A stretch of DNA of 64,000 nucleotides. Origin: Candidatus Bathyarchaeota archaeon (GTDB taxonomy: Archaea > Thermoproteota > Bathyarchaeia > Bathyarchaeales > Bathycorpusculaceae). Made by a program: the position numbers and the translations under genes. The notes beneath the pieces are model-generated. The model did no database searches, was not told the origin of the DNA, and saw only the letters and a program-made list of their open reading frames with translations. Below are positions 46,387-56,870 of this stretch, in pieces (the stretch's first letter is position 1; the number at the start of each line of letters is the position of its first letter). The stretch covers positions 1 to 64,000 of the forward strand of contig JAOZHV010000029.1 of assembly GCA_026014725.1 (NCBI GenBank), read 5' to 3'.

Positions 46387-47264
46387 GGCATCAGCTTTGC
46401 AATATTTTTGTCACGCGGAGCCATAAAATAGTTCGCCACTGGAACACATTTTGTGCGAAACATCAAGAAATGCGGCTTTGTAAGTTTATATTCCGTTAGT
46501 GTTTCAGCGTAGCCCATGCCCTTCGCAAAAACCAGTTCTGCGGTATCATAGACTTTGAGGAATTCAGGCGAAACCTCTTTTTTAAGTAAGCCAACAGCGT
46601 CAGTGCCGGTGGTTATAACTTCGTCAGCAAGCTTATCCATGCCTGAAATCTTCACATCCTCCATTGTTGCATCATTAATCACTGGTCCACCTTTAACTAC
46701 GTATGTGACTTTCAAACCCATGTTCTTTAATTGCTCAACCAACAAGGTGTCAAAAACAATTTCGCCAGCATTATCCGCTAAGAACAAGACACTGTTAGCT
46801 TTTTTTGCCAACTCATAAGCCTTGTCAATATCGTCAATAACTAAATCTTTAGCGGCTTGCCTCATGCAAGCGGCCAGGTTTTTTAGTGCAAACTTGTGGC
46901 CTGGAATGTCAAACTCCATAATGTTGCCCACAATAGCGCACAGGCAAGCCTTCTTGAACCGTTCTTGCTGATTGTAGCCTGCTTCAACCATTTTCTTTAG
47001 TTGGGGCAACATCCTGAGTGCTGTGGCATTCGCCAATTTTTTGTTGTATTTGTATGGGTCGTTGTTGCCTGTTAGCTCTCTGATTATGCGGTCTCGTTTG
47101 GTTCCCAAATCTGCTGCCACTGAGGTCGGCTTGAATTCACGATTCAGTAGCTTAGTGACTTCAGCCAAACACCTAAAACGCAGAGCTGGATTTGTTGTGG
47201 CTTGGTACGTTTGCACTTGCGCCCGTGCAAGAAGGCAGGATTCGCATTCCGGTTCTACTTTCAA
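46383..47264 (-). CDS. DUF89 / ARMT1-like damage-control phosphatase
   Basis: A 293-residue protein with CESCLLARAQ at the N-terminus, SVLFLADNAGEIVFDTLL with the conserved Asp-Asn of the metal site, and VTYVVKGGPVINDATMED. DUF89 phosphatases remove unwanted sugar phosphates and related side products. Placement between tpiA and the debranching enzyme suggests clearing phosphates arising in glycogen breakdown; the substrate is inference. Confidence 0.85.
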   Translation of the reverse strand: MKVEPECESCLLARAQVQTYQATTNPALRFRCLAEVTKLLNREFKPTSVAADLGTKRDRIIRELTGNNDPYKYNKKLANATALRMLPQLKKMVEAGYNQQERFKKACLCAIVGNIMEFDIPGHKFALKNLAACMRQAAKDLVIDDIDKAYELAKKANSVLFLADNAGEIVFDTLLVEQLKNMGLKVTYVVKGGPVINDATMEDVKISGMDKLADEVITTGTDAVGLLKKEVSPEFLKVYDTAELVFAKGMGYAETLTEYKLTKPHFLMFRTKCVPVANYFMAPRDKNIAKLMP

Positions 47265-47277
47265 GGGTATTCACGCG

Positions 47278-47994
<717 letters not shown>

Positions 47995-48039
47995 TTAATA
48001 TCATTTGCCTTCCCCCACAGAAAAAGCTTACATGCTTGC

Positions 48040-49722
48040 CTACGAAACAGACGCTTTCATGTCTAAAGGAGCCCTTTTAGCTGTGGCTTCAGTTAACATA
48101 CCAATGAGTCGCCCGTTTTTAACCACAGCCGCCCTGCTGTAACCCTTCTGCTCCATAACTTTCATAGCGGTAATCATTGATTCGTCTCCTTGCAGATTAA
48201 TCAGAGGCGTGTACTTGAGGTCCCTTGCAAGAGTGCTCGTCGGGCTCTTTTGTGCTTTCACAATCTCTGTAAGCACATCTCGGTCGTTGATCACTCCGAC
48301 AGCTCTGTTGCGCTCGGTAATTAAGACAGAAGTCACACCATTTTGAAGCATTTTACCGACCAGTTCCGCTACAGTCTCCGATGTTGATGCGGTAACAGCT
48401 GGAAGTTTAGTGCCTGCTTGACTGCTTATCTCCGTTATGTCGATGCCTCTTTTCCATATATCGTTTAGCATCTCACTGACACGTTCAATTTGACTAGCAT
48501 CACTGGAATAGAATGTGTCTTCTAAATAGAAGGCAGATTCGGTGCCGAAATCGCTTAATGGCGGCATCTTAAACATGAACAGGTGGTTGTCGTCAACAAG
48601 CATCATGGTCAAGTAGCTTATGGGTACGTGTTTGATTTCATAGTACTGTGAAAGTTTCTGTGCTGGCTCGAGGTTATCAAGGTCAATAGATGCCATTATG
48701 CGAACCCGTAAATCCTTTCCGAAGAATTTGCTTAGTGGGTCATTTTCGGCCAGTCTGTTGATACTCTGTGAGGAGGTAATTATGACAACTTCCTTCTTGG
48801 CAGACTCTAAAACTTTAGTTACTTTCGACCAAGCTTCTTCAGCACCTTTTATAACCACAGTTTCGCCAATAGGAATCCCGCTTTTTAGCTCATCTATGCG
48901 TCTTGAGGCATCAACGCCGCTCTGCCACATCTGCACAAAAAAAGCCTTCAAAACTGAGATAAACATTTTATCGTTTATCCATAAGCCTTCATCTTCAAGG
49001 TTAAGCACTGAGGCTTCGTTTCCGAACGGTGCATACAAGATAGCTTCTTCCTCATCTTTTATTAGAAAGCGTGGGAAAAACTTGGGGCTCATTCCGACGT
49101 GCCGAAGTTTAAAATTTAATTTTTCTTCTGAAATATTTCGGTCAATTCGCTCTACTACTTTGAGGTTTTCTAAGGAAATGTCTGTTATTATTTGGAATTG
49201 TACGTTGCGTTCTCGTGAGGGTATGACAGTTGCATCAAAGATTCCCGCGATGTCTTCTTGGATTAGCCCCAGCGAGGTTGTTAAAAAGATTACTTCTGAT
49301 TTTGATTCCTCAATCATACTGAGCATTTTAGAATGAATCTTCTTCTTGCCCGTAATTATAGAGAATTTTGCTACTGGATACTCAGACTCAGGCGCACTGA
49401 TGGATTGCCATGCAGTTAAAAGATTCTGCTTTTGTTCACTAAGGCTGGCAACCTCATTCTTTTTAGTGTTAATAAAATTATCAACTAAAGTCTCAAAGGG
49501 AACAATCGTGAATCTGGTTGGTCTTTCTAGGGTTGCTTCAATGAAACCTTTTTCTTGCAGTTTCTTGAATGTACGGTAAGCTTGAACTCGCTCCATCTTG
49601 AGCCTTTTCGCAACGAAACTAGTTGATTGCACTCCGCTTTTGGCGAGGAACATGTAAACTTGGATTTCTCTTTTAGACAATCCGAGGACTTGTAGAAAGC
49701 GCGTGACGTCTTTTTCGCTCAT
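48040..49722 (-). CDS. TrmB-family regulator with CBS domain pair
   Basis: I choose ATG 49722 (560 residues). Residues about 1-80 are a TrmB winged helix (GLSKREIQVYMFLAKSG, MERVQAYRTFKKLQEKGFIE). Two PLD-like sensor segments follow (EESKSEVIFLTTSLG and ESAKKEVVIITSSQS). A CBS pair lies at about 440-555 (TSVLITERNRAVGVINDRD, MKVMEQKGYSRAAVVKNGR). TrmB proteins govern sugar uptake and glycolysis in archaea; CBS domains usually sense adenine nucleotides. It lies just upstream of the tpiA operon, a likely target. Confidence 0.85.
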   Translation of the reverse strand: MSEKDVTRFLQVLGLSKREIQVYMFLAKSGVQSTSFVAKRLKMERVQAYRTFKKLQEKGFIEATLERPTRFTIVPFETLVDNFINTKKNEVASLSEQKQNLLTAWQSISAPESEYPVAKFSIITGKKKIHSKMLSMIEESKSEVIFLTTSLGLIQEDIAGIFDATVIPSRERNVQFQIITDISLENLKVVERIDRNISEEKLNFKLRHVGMSPKFFPRFLIKDEEEAILYAPFGNEASVLNLEDEGLWINDKMFISVLKAFFVQMWQSGVDASRRIDELKSGIPIGETVVIKGAEEAWSKVTKVLESAKKEVVIITSSQSINRLAENDPLSKFFGKDLRVRIMASIDLDNLEPAQKLSQYYEIKHVPISYLTMMLVDDNHLFMFKMPPLSDFGTESAFYLEDTFYSSDASQIERVSEMLNDIWKRGIDITEISSQAGTKLPAVTASTSETVAELVGKMLQNGVTSVLITERNRAVGVINDRDVLTEIVKAQKSPTSTLARDLKYTPLINLQGDESMITAMKVMEQKGYSRAAVVKNGRLIGMLTEATAKRAPLDMKASVS

Positions 49723-49823
49723 GAGCACTCGCCATACAAAACCCGCAATTTGCTGTATTGAAACAGTGTTATACGCATTAATAAATTGTATCTTTTTTGA
49801 CACTACAAAACACAATAATGCAA

Positions 49824-50486
49824 TCAAGCCAGCTTCTTTTGTGAGGCATCATTGTCGATTTTTGCTTTTTTAGCTGTTTTCCATGACTGCCGAACACAAC
49901 TTGGATAATCACCAAATTCATTAAGCAAGCGCTTAAGAAAATCTACTGTCCTATCATCCGTCAAATATCCGCTGCCGAAATCGCCATACTGTACTTGCAA
50001 GTTTGCAATTTCTTTATCGCGCTCCACTTTAGCGATGATGGAGGCTGCAGAGACAACCGGATAAGTCAAATCGGCTTTATGCTTGGAAGTAATTTTAGTT
50101 TTGATGGTGAGGCACTCGCGGATATGATTTTTGAACCTGTCTTCAAGCACGTCAGCTGCATCAACATATACCTCGTCGGGTTTTAGGGCTTGGATTACTT
50201 GCGCCATCACTTGCGCTTCCAGACGGTTGAGTTTGTGAAGCCTTCGGGTACTTTGCACCACCTTGTCAATTTGGCTGGGGGCAACTTTGATTATGTGATG
50301 GCTTTCTGCCAGTTCGATAATTTCAGGATACAATGCTTCTCTCTTCTTAGATGTGAGAAGTTTTGAATCTTTAACACCGAGTTCAGTAAGAAAGTGCAGG
50401 TTCTCACTTTTCATGGCGATGCCAGCGACTACTAAGGGACCAATAACGCACCCTCGACCAGCTTCATCAACACCTGCCACCAGCAT
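49824..50486 (-). CDS. rnhB: Ribonuclease HII
   Basis: A 220-residue RNase HII removing RNA from RNA-DNA hybrids and misplaced ribonucleotides. VAGVDEAGRGCVIGPLVVAG at the N-terminus has the first catalytic acids; VYVDAADVLEDRF and VVSAASIIAKVERD hold others. Length is standard for archaea. It stands alone upstream of the TrmB gene. Confidence 0.94.
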   Translation of the reverse strand: MLVAGVDEAGRGCVIGPLVVAGIAMKSENLHFLTELGVKDSKLLTSKKREALYPEIIELAESHHIIKVAPSQIDKVVQSTRRLHKLNRLEAQVMAQVIQALKPDEVYVDAADVLEDRFKNHIRECLTIKTKITSKHKADLTYPVVSAASIIAKVERDKEIANLQVQYGDFGSGYLTDDRTVDFLKRLLNEFGDYPSCVRQSWKTAKKAKIDNDASQKKLA

Positions 50487-50685
50487 CTTCTCACTTCGTC
50501 CTTAGTTGAATGGGTTAGACTTGTAGGCTATAATGTTTTTCTAAAACATCCAGTTCTACACAAGTATGTACAACTTGCTGGTTCGAAGATGCAACTATCC
50601 ATTGTTTTGCTGAACCCAAAATCTTAACCATAAATTATTATTAAGTCATCGTTAATTTAACAATGTGCCAAGGAGTTATCGCTAA

Positions 50686-51459
50686 TTGAAGCAATTCCTC
50701 ATAACCCCATCAGCAGGCAAACGCTTAATCGCAAAAGCGCTGGCAACCCACCCAACAATCCAGAATGCGTTAAGAAATAGCACGCTCGTTATCATAGCTG
50801 GAACCACAAACGGTTACTTAGCCGAAGAAATTCTAAACTCGATTGGAGCAAAGGGCTTCTCAAGAAAACGCTTCTTCCGAGGCTTAACCATGCCCCCCAA
50901 CAAACCAGTGACTAAAGAGGGGCGCTTGGCAGATGAGAGCCAGTTTCCTGGAGACGTCGTAATCGTTAAGGGCAAGTGGCAGAAAGGCAAAACAATAGCT
51001 GACATTGTGGATTCATTAAAGAAAGGCGACGTTATCGTTAAAGGTGCGAACGCTGTGGATTTAACGCATAAACAGGCAGCATTGCTTATTGGGCATCCTA
51101 AAGCGGGAACTGCTGGGTTATCTTTGCCAGCGGTTGTTGGGCGTCGTGTAAAACTTATTGTTGCAGTCGGGCTTGAGAAACGCGTAAACGGCGACTTAAA
51201 CGCTATAGCTATGAGGCTAAACGAGCCAGGAGCAGATGGCTACCGCTTCTTGCCGCTACCAGGCGAAGTATTCACAGAACTTGATGCACTAAAGCTTCTT
51301 TGCGGAGTTGAAGCTGAGTTGATTGCGGCAGGCGGCGTCAACGGCGCAGAAGGCTCATGTTGGATAGAGGTTTACGGCTCAAAAGAGCAAGAAGCCGCGG
51401 TTGAAGCGGTTTACAATTCAGTGGCTAATGAGCCAGCCTTCAGCTTAGATGACCTTTAG
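50686..51459 (+). CDS. Conserved archaeal protein of unknown function
   Basis: A 257-residue protein from TTG 50686. It looks globular with Gly-rich loops ([53 protein letters not shown]). I believe a conserved archaeal family exists but its function is unknown to me. It is convergent with hemD, overlapping by four bases. GGAG is at 50671-50674. Confidence 0.75.
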   Translation: MKQFLITPSAGKRLIAKALATHPTIQNALRNSTLVIIAGTTNGYLAEEILNSIGAKGFSRKRFFRGLTMPPNKPVTKEGRLADESQFPGDVVIVKGKWQKGKTIADIVDSLKKGDVIVKGANAVDLTHKQAALLIGHPKAGTAGLSLPAVVGRRVKLIVAVGLEKRVNGDLNAIAMRLNEPGADGYRFLPLPGEVFTELDALKLLCGVEAELIAAGGVNGAEGSCWIEVYGSKEQEAAVEAVYNSVANEPAFSLDDL

Positions 51460-52289
51460 AGTTGCTCTTTGCTCCAGTATTCTGCCAGCGCTGATAGAGC
51501 CTTTTCAAACAAGTAATCCTCAGGCATTACGTCAACTTGTATGCCCATTTCCTTCAACGCTTGAGCTGTGGTGGGTCCAATAGCAACCGTTGTCACTTTG
51601 CCGTTTATCATACCACGTAAGGTTTCCATAGATGCTTTTTCCGAGAGCATTTTAAAGATGTTCTTGGCGCTTAACCCGCTGCCGAAAACTATAGCATCAA
51701 TTCTCTGCTGGTTTAGGTCATCAAAGAATTTTTGTCTCAATTCATCGTCCACGGGTAGTCCTGATTCGTAAACATAAATTTCCTCTACGTCTGCACCCAT
51801 TTTTTTTAGCTTTTGCATTAGGGTCGGTGCAGCGTTGCTGGTTCGAGGAATTCTTATACGTTTGTTATGAATGGCTCTTCTTTGCAAGCTCTCGATTAAG
51901 CCTTCTGAACTGTATTTTATCGGCACCAAATCCACATGTACGTGGTAATCTTTCAGTGCCTCTGCTGTTCGTGGACCAACCGCAATAACAAACGCTTTAA
52001 CCAAACCTTGTTGCAATTTGTCAACTTGATTTAGTGTTTCTGCCGCTTCGAATAGGTATTTTATGCCATTAGTGCTCATTAAAATAACATAATCAACCTG
52101 TCCGCTTTGCAACTCAGCAATAAATTTCTCTACAGCAGACAAATTGCTTAAACCCTTAATCTCAATGGCAGGAATGTAGTAAGGTATACCGCCTTTTGCC
52201 TTGATTAATTCGCCTGCTTCTTCGGCCTGCCCAGCGGGACGAGTTATAGCAACGGTCCTACCTTTCAAGCTAGGGGCTTTTTGAACCAT
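51456..52289 (-). CDS. hemD: Uroporphyrinogen-III synthase
   Basis: A 277-residue enzyme closing hydroxymethylbilane to uroporphyrinogen III with inversion of ring D. It shows the weakly conserved HemD pattern: [61 protein letters not shown] and [17 protein letters not shown]. Last gene of the minus-strand tetrapyrrole operon; it overlaps cobA by 25 bases. Confidence 0.9.
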   Translation of the reverse strand: MVQKAPSLKGRTVAITRPAGQAEEAGELIKAKGGIPYYIPAIEIKGLSNLSAVEKFIAELQSGQVDYVILMSTNGIKYLFEAAETLNQVDKLQQGLVKAFVIAVGPRTAEALKDYHVHVDLVPIKYSSEGLIESLQRRAIHNKRIRIPRTSNAAPTLMQKLKKMGADVEEIYVYESGLPVDDELRQKFFDDLNQQRIDAIVFGSGLSAKNIFKMLSEKASMETLRGMINGKVTTVAIGPTTAQALKEMGIQVDVMPEDYLFEKALSALAEYWSKEQL

Positions 52290-53020
52290 GCCAGTTTCCT
52301 ACCTAAGTTTGCAACGTCACCAATCACGATGACAGATGGCGGCTTGATTTGCTTTACTTCTGCCTCGGCAACGACAGCTTTCAGAGTACTTATCAGAGTT
52401 CTTTGCTGCGGATAGGTTCCTGACTCGACAATTGCCACCGGCTTATCTGGGCGCACTCCGCCCTCAAGCAACTTGCTCACGATGTCATCTAACGATTCAA
52501 CACCCATCAAGATAACCATCGTGTCAACTGCGTCAGCGATTTTTGCCCAATCAATCACGCGCTCAGCATCACCAGCTCGGTGACCCGTAATAATCGCCAC
52601 TGAAGAAGCGTAATCGCGGTGTGTTAACGGTATGCCAGCGTAAGCAGGAGCCACAACTGCAGAGCTAACACCTGGCACAACCTCAAACTCGATGCCCTTC
52701 TCGGCGAGCGCTTCCGCTTCTTCGCCACCTCTCCCGAAAATGAATGGGTCGCCACCTTTTAATCGCACAACTTTGCCACCCTTTTGAGCTTTCTCGATTA
52801 TAAGTTCAGTAATCTTGTCTTGTGGAACTTCATGCTTACCTGTGCGCTTGCCCACATAGATTTTCTCGGCTTTTTTAGGTGCCAAATTAAGGGTTTCTTC
52901 GCCGACCAGTCTATCATAGATTATGACATCGGCTTCTTTGATGAGTTCAACTGCTTTAACAGTGAGCAGTTTTGGGTCGCCTGGTCCAGCGCCCACAAGG
53001 TAAACTCTACCAAACACCAT
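52265..53020 (-). CDS. cobA: Uroporphyrinogen-III C-methyltransferase
   Basis: I choose ATG 53020 (251 residues, MVFGRVYLVGAGPGDPKLL). It methylates uroporphyrinogen III twice with SAM to give precorrin-2. RLKGGDPFIFGRGGEEAE, GVSSAVVAPAYAGIPLTHRD and ILMGVESLDDIV are SUMT motifs. A longer frame from 53056 would overlap hemC by 50 bases. The chosen start overlaps hemC by 14 bases. Confidence 0.93.
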   Translation of the reverse strand: MVFGRVYLVGAGPGDPKLLTVKAVELIKEADVIIYDRLVGEETLNLAPKKAEKIYVGKRTGKHEVPQDKITELIIEKAQKGGKVVRLKGGDPFIFGRGGEEAEALAEKGIEFEVVPGVSSAVVAPAYAGIPLTHRDYASSVAIITGHRAGDAERVIDWAKIADAVDTMVILMGVESLDDIVSKLLEGGVRPDKPVAIVESGTYPQQRTLISTLKAVVAEAEVKQIKPPSVIVIGDVANLGRKLAWFKKPLA

Positions 53021-53942
53021 ACTTTTCCCTCCACTCCTTCTCGAACTCTTTAGCACCTTGCCTAATCAGTGCTTCACCGACTCTTCTGCCTAACTCTTCA
53101 GCTTGAGCCAAAGTGCCCTCTGCTGACGCACTGATTTTCTCGCCTCTGTTGAGCGCGAAGATGCAGCCAAAAAGTGACAACGAATCGCCAGTGGCGTGCC
53201 CGACAGCGCCTATTGGAACACGGCAACCGCCTTCGAGGCTAAGGACGAGACTGCGTTCAGCTGTAATCTCGGCGCGTGTCGCCTTATCTTCCACCCTCTG
53301 CAAGATTTCTATAACATTTGTATTGCCTTCTTTTGCAACAATCGCCAAGGCTCCCTGTCCCGCTGCCGAAGGAAACTGGTCCAGTGGTAAGCGTTCGGTT
53401 ATTTCGCTTGTTATGTTCATGCGTTCTAACCCTGCTTCAGCAATTACAATCCCTGCCAGCTCGCCCGTCCCAACCTTTCTGATTCTTGTGTCAACGTTAC
53501 CCCTGATGGGTTGGACTTCTAAGTCTGGACGCAAGAACTTGATTTCCGCAAGTCTCCGCAGGCTACCCGTGCCAACGACTGCGCCGTGAGGCAAAGCGTT
53601 AAGCGGAATTTTACCTTTAGAAATGAAAACATCACGTTGTGAATCCCTCTTGGGAATCGAAGCTAAAACAGTGCCAGTCTGCCGCTCAACGATAGGCACA
53701 TCCTTTAAGCTGTGAACCGCAAAGTCAACTTCGCCGCTGACTACTTGTTGGTCAATTTCTTTCTCGAAAATGCCTTTGCAATCGATGGCAAAAAGTGGTT
53801 TACCGTGTTCTTTGTCGCCTGTAGTTTTGATTATTTTAAGCTTAAAATCGATGTTTGGGCAAGTCTGCTTAATTTTTTCTAAGACACGCTCAGTCTGGAC
53901 TATTGCAAGTTTGCTTCCTCGAGTGCCAACAGTCAAAATCAC
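53007..53942 (-). CDS. hemC: Porphobilinogen deaminase (hydroxymethylbilane synthase)
   Basis: A 311-residue HemC polymerising four porphobilinogens to hydroxymethylbilane. VGTRGSKLAIVQTERV at the N-terminus, VGTGSLRRLAEI, IRGNVDTRIRKV and LEGGCRVPIGAVG, whose Cys carries the dipyrromethane cofactor, are all present. It lies between hemL and cobA with short gaps or overlaps. Confidence 0.95.
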   Translation of the reverse strand: MILTVGTRGSKLAIVQTERVLEKIKQTCPNIDFKLKIIKTTGDKEHGKPLFAIDCKGIFEKEIDQQVVSGEVDFAVHSLKDVPIVERQTGTVLASIPKRDSQRDVFISKGKIPLNALPHGAVVGTGSLRRLAEIKFLRPDLEVQPIRGNVDTRIRKVGTGELAGIVIAEAGLERMNITSEITERLPLDQFPSAAGQGALAIVAKEGNTNVIEILQRVEDKATRAEITAERSLVLSLEGGCRVPIGAVGHATGDSLSLFGCIFALNRGEKISASAEGTLAQAEELGRRVGEALIRQGAKEFEKEWREKYGVW

Positions 53943-53947
53943 GGAAA

Positions 53948-55255
53948 TTACCTCTTCTTTGACGCCGCTTTGAGGGCTATATCAAAAGCGTTTATCGTGT
54001 GTTTTATTTCTTCTTGTGAATGTGCGGCGGAAACAAAGCATGTTTCGAATTGTGCTGGTGGGATAAACACGCCCTGCCGCAACAGCTCTTGGAAGTACGT
54101 AGTAAACGTTTGTGTGTCAGATTTTTTGGCACTTACATAGTCAGTAACCGGCTCTTTGCTGAAGAATATCTGGAACATGGATGCGATGCTGTAAACTTGC
54201 GCTGCAAGCTTGTGCCCTGCGGACAGGTCAATTAAGGCTTTTTTTAGTTCTTGGCAGTTTCTCTCCAGTTTAGGGTAAATTTCACTTTTCTTTTTGCTTA
54301 GGATTTTGAGGCTGGTGAAGCCAGCGGTTGCTGAAACTGGGTTGCCGCTAAACGTGCCCGCCTGATACACTTTACCGACTGGCGAAACATTCTGCATAAT
54401 TTCCTTCTTGCCGCCAAAGGCTGCCAGCGGAAAGCCGCCGCCGAGCACCTTGCCAAGCGTTGCCATGTCAGGTTTCACGTTAAAGTATTCTTGTGCGCCG
54501 CCAAAAGCCAAACGGAAGCCAGTAATTATTTCGTCAAAAATCAGAACTATGCCGTAATCGCTTGTAAATTTCCTTACGGAATTTAAATAGTTGCCCTTGG
54601 GAAGAATCAAGCCAGCGTTGCCCATAACAGGCTCAATGATGAGTGCTGCAATTTCGTTGCCTTCACGCTTAAACGTGGCTTCTATGGCTTCAACATCGTT
54701 GTAAGGTAATACGAGTGTGTTCTTGGTTGTGTCCTCGGGGACACCCAGCGATGTGGGCGTGCCAAAAGTTGTAGCACCCGAACCCGCCTTCACGAGCACG
54801 TTATCGTGGGCGCCATGGAAGCATCCCTCAAACTTCACGATTTTTTTTCGACCCGTGTAACCTCTAGCGGTTCGGACAGCATGCATTGTAGCTTCAGTGC
54901 CAGAGCTAACAAGCCGAAGCATCTCCATACAGGGTGAAGCTTTCTGGATTAATTCGGCAAATTCAACCTCGCGTTCTGTGGGAGCTCCGTAAAGTGAGCC
55001 TTTGGCGAGTTGGCTTTTTACTGCTTCCATGATTTCTGGGTAAGCGTGCCCAAAAAGCAAAGCCCCATAAGCCATGCAGTAATCAACGTATGCTTTGCCG
55101 TCAGCATCGTACATTTTTGCTCCTTGAGCGTACTCAACAAAGAAGGGGTAAGGCTCAAAAGCTCTAACAGGACTGTTTACACCGCCCGGCAGAATATTTT
55201 TTGCCCTTTCAAAGAGAGCTTGTGATTTGCTTTCTTTCAAGTCTGATTCAACCAC
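53948..55255 (-). CDS. hemL: Glutamate-1-semialdehyde 2,1-aminomutase
   Basis: A 435-residue PLP enzyme making 5-aminolevulinate from glutamate-1-semialdehyde. N-terminal ILPGGVNSPVRAF is diagnostic; LIFDEIITGFRLAFGG and TLGKVLGGGFPLAAFGG hold the PLP site with the catalytic Lys near residue 266. The substrate comes from HemA, encoded divergently. It overlaps hemB by 19 bases. Confidence 0.95.
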   Translation of the reverse strand: MVESDLKESKSQALFERAKNILPGGVNSPVRAFEPYPFFVEYAQGAKMYDADGKAYVDYCMAYGALLFGHAYPEIMEAVKSQLAKGSLYGAPTEREVEFAELIQKASPCMEMLRLVSSGTEATMHAVRTARGYTGRKKIVKFEGCFHGAHDNVLVKAGSGATTFGTPTSLGVPEDTTKNTLVLPYNDVEAIEATFKREGNEIAALIIEPVMGNAGLILPKGNYLNSVRKFTSDYGIVLIFDEIITGFRLAFGGAQEYFNVKPDMATLGKVLGGGFPLAAFGGKKEIMQNVSPVGKVYQAGTFSGNPVSATAGFTSLKILSKKKSEIYPKLERNCQELKKALIDLSAGHKLAAQVYSIASMFQIFFSKEPVTDYVSAKKSDTQTFTTYFQELLRQGVFIPPAQFETCFVSAAHSQEEIKHTINAFDIALKAASKKR

Positions 55256-56217
55256 GATTTAACATCTTTAGCGTGATAGGTAATGATTAGGTCTGCGCCT
55301 GCGCGTTTTATGCTTGATAATATCTCTTGAATGATGGTTTTCTCGTCTATCCAGCCGTTCTGTGCGGCGGCTTTAACCATCGCGTATTCGCCACTCACGT
55401 TGTAGGCAACCACGGGCACGTTAAAGTTCGCTTTCGCAAGAGCAATGATGTCTAAGTAAGCTAAAGCTGGCTTAACCATAACCATATCTGCACCCTCACT
55501 GATGTCGAGCTCTATTTCTCGCAATGCCTCTTTTTGACTACTTTGGCTCATCTGATAGCTTCGGCGGTTTCCAAACTGGGGCGTTGACTCTGCTGCTTCT
55601 CTAAACGGACCATAAAAGCCAGACGCGTACTTTGCAGAATAAGCCATAATCGCCACTTGCTCAAAACCTGCATCATCTAACGCCTCGCGGATGGCGCCGA
55701 CTTGGCCATCCATCATAGCTGAAGGCGCAACAATGTCCACACCTGCCTCAGCTTGGCTAACCGCAACCTTACCGAGCACATCGAGAGTCTGGTCGTTTAG
55801 GGCCTCGCCGTCTTTGATTAAGCCACAGTGTCCGTGACTCATGTACTCGCACAGGCAAACATCCCCTATAACCACAAGCTCATCTCCAAGGGCTTTTTTC
55901 AATTCGCGCGCAACTTTTTGGATGACGCCGTCTTTGGCAAACGCGCTGGTGCCAACTTCGTCCTTTTTAGCTGGTACTCCGAAGAGAATGACTCCTTTTA
56001 TTCCCTGTTCAAGCGCATGCTTCCCCTCATTGGCCACTTGTGCAATTGGCAGGCGACTGTAGCCAGGCATGGATTCGATAGGTACGGATTTTTTGATGTT
56101 TTCGTCCACAAAGATAGGGTGGATTAGGTTGCTTGGTTGTATGGACACTTGGTTTAGCATGTCGCGTATTGCTTTTGTTTTGCGCAGTCTTCTCATACGT
56201 ACAGTTGGAAAACTCAT
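55237..56217 (-). CDS. hemB: Delta-aminolevulinic acid dehydratase (porphobilinogen synthase)
   Basis: A 326-residue HemB joining two aminolevulinates. DVCLCEYMSHGHCGLI is the zinc-binding cysteine motif, so it is a Zn-type enzyme. YSAKYASGFYGPFREA and DMVMVKPALAYLDII hold the two active-site lysines. It overlaps the Met8-like gene by four bases. Confidence 0.95.
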   Translation of the reverse strand: MSFPTVRMRRLRKTKAIRDMLNQVSIQPSNLIHPIFVDENIKKSVPIESMPGYSRLPIAQVANEGKHALEQGIKGVILFGVPAKKDEVGTSAFAKDGVIQKVARELKKALGDELVVIGDVCLCEYMSHGHCGLIKDGEALNDQTLDVLGKVAVSQAEAGVDIVAPSAMMDGQVGAIREALDDAGFEQVAIMAYSAKYASGFYGPFREAAESTPQFGNRRSYQMSQSSQKEALREIELDISEGADMVMVKPALAYLDIIALAKANFNVPVVAYNVSGEYAMVKAAAQNGWIDEKTIIQEILSSIKRAGADLIITYHAKDVKSWLNQT

Positions 56218-56870
56218 TCCTTGATTTCTCCTCTTTCTATGATTTTCATGGATAACTGCTGTGCCACGTCAAATTTACCTTCGACTAAAGCGTCTTTGAT
56301 GGCTTCGTTATTAAGTATCTCGAATAACAGGTTACGCCTAACCTTCGGGTCAGAGAACCGCTCTTTGAGTATACGACGTAGCTCATCCTGGAGATCTATC
56401 TCGGCCAAATCCTGAATTGTAATAAACTTCTCAATCCGCTCCCTTAGCACTCGTGCCATGGCTGGGCTTCTGCCTCCCGTGGAAATGGCAACTTTTACGT
56501 CGCTAATATGTGCCACCGCGGGAAGAATGAAATCGCTAAGGACAGGGTTATCAACTGAGTAAACCATGCAACCATAAGACTTTGCGGTTTTAATCAGTTC
56601 AAGGTTAAGTTTGCTGTTGTCAGTGGTTGCCAAGAGAATGTCAGGCTTGGGGTTTAAGCTGTCAACGAAAGCCTTAGCGTCCTTGATTTCTGTTTTTAGA
56701 AGGGCCACCTTTCCTTCTGCCTCAAGCCTCTGCATATCTTCTGAAAAGTCCCTGCTGATAACCCAGATTTTTGCGCCTGAATCAAGAGCGCTCTGGGTTT
56801 TGCGGTAAGCCTCCGAGCCTCCACCGATTACCATAACGGTTTTACCATCAAGCTTAAGGTCTATGAGCAA
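56214..56870 (-). CDS. Precorrin-2 dehydrogenase (Met8/SirC-like)
   Basis: A 218-residue NAD-dependent enzyme oxidising precorrin-2 to sirohydrochlorin. GKTVMVIGGGSEAYRKTQSA is the nucleotide-binding start; SISTGGRSPAMARVLRERIE-type motif (AISTGGRSPAMARVLRE) is family-specific. It resembles the N-terminal part of CysG; no methylase domain is attached, as CobA is separate. The usual GGGxVAxRK glycine loop here reads GGGSEAYRK. Confidence 0.88.
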   Translation of the reverse strand: MLIDLKLDGKTVMVIGGGSEAYRKTQSALDSGAKIWVISRDFSEDMQRLEAEGKVALLKTEIKDAKAFVDSLNPKPDILLATTDNSKLNLELIKTAKSYGCMVYSVDNPVLSDFILPAVAHISDVKVAISTGGRSPAMARVLRERIEKFITIQDLAEIDLQDELRRILKERFSDPKVRRNLLFEILNNEAIKDALVEGKFDVAQQLSMKIIERGEIKE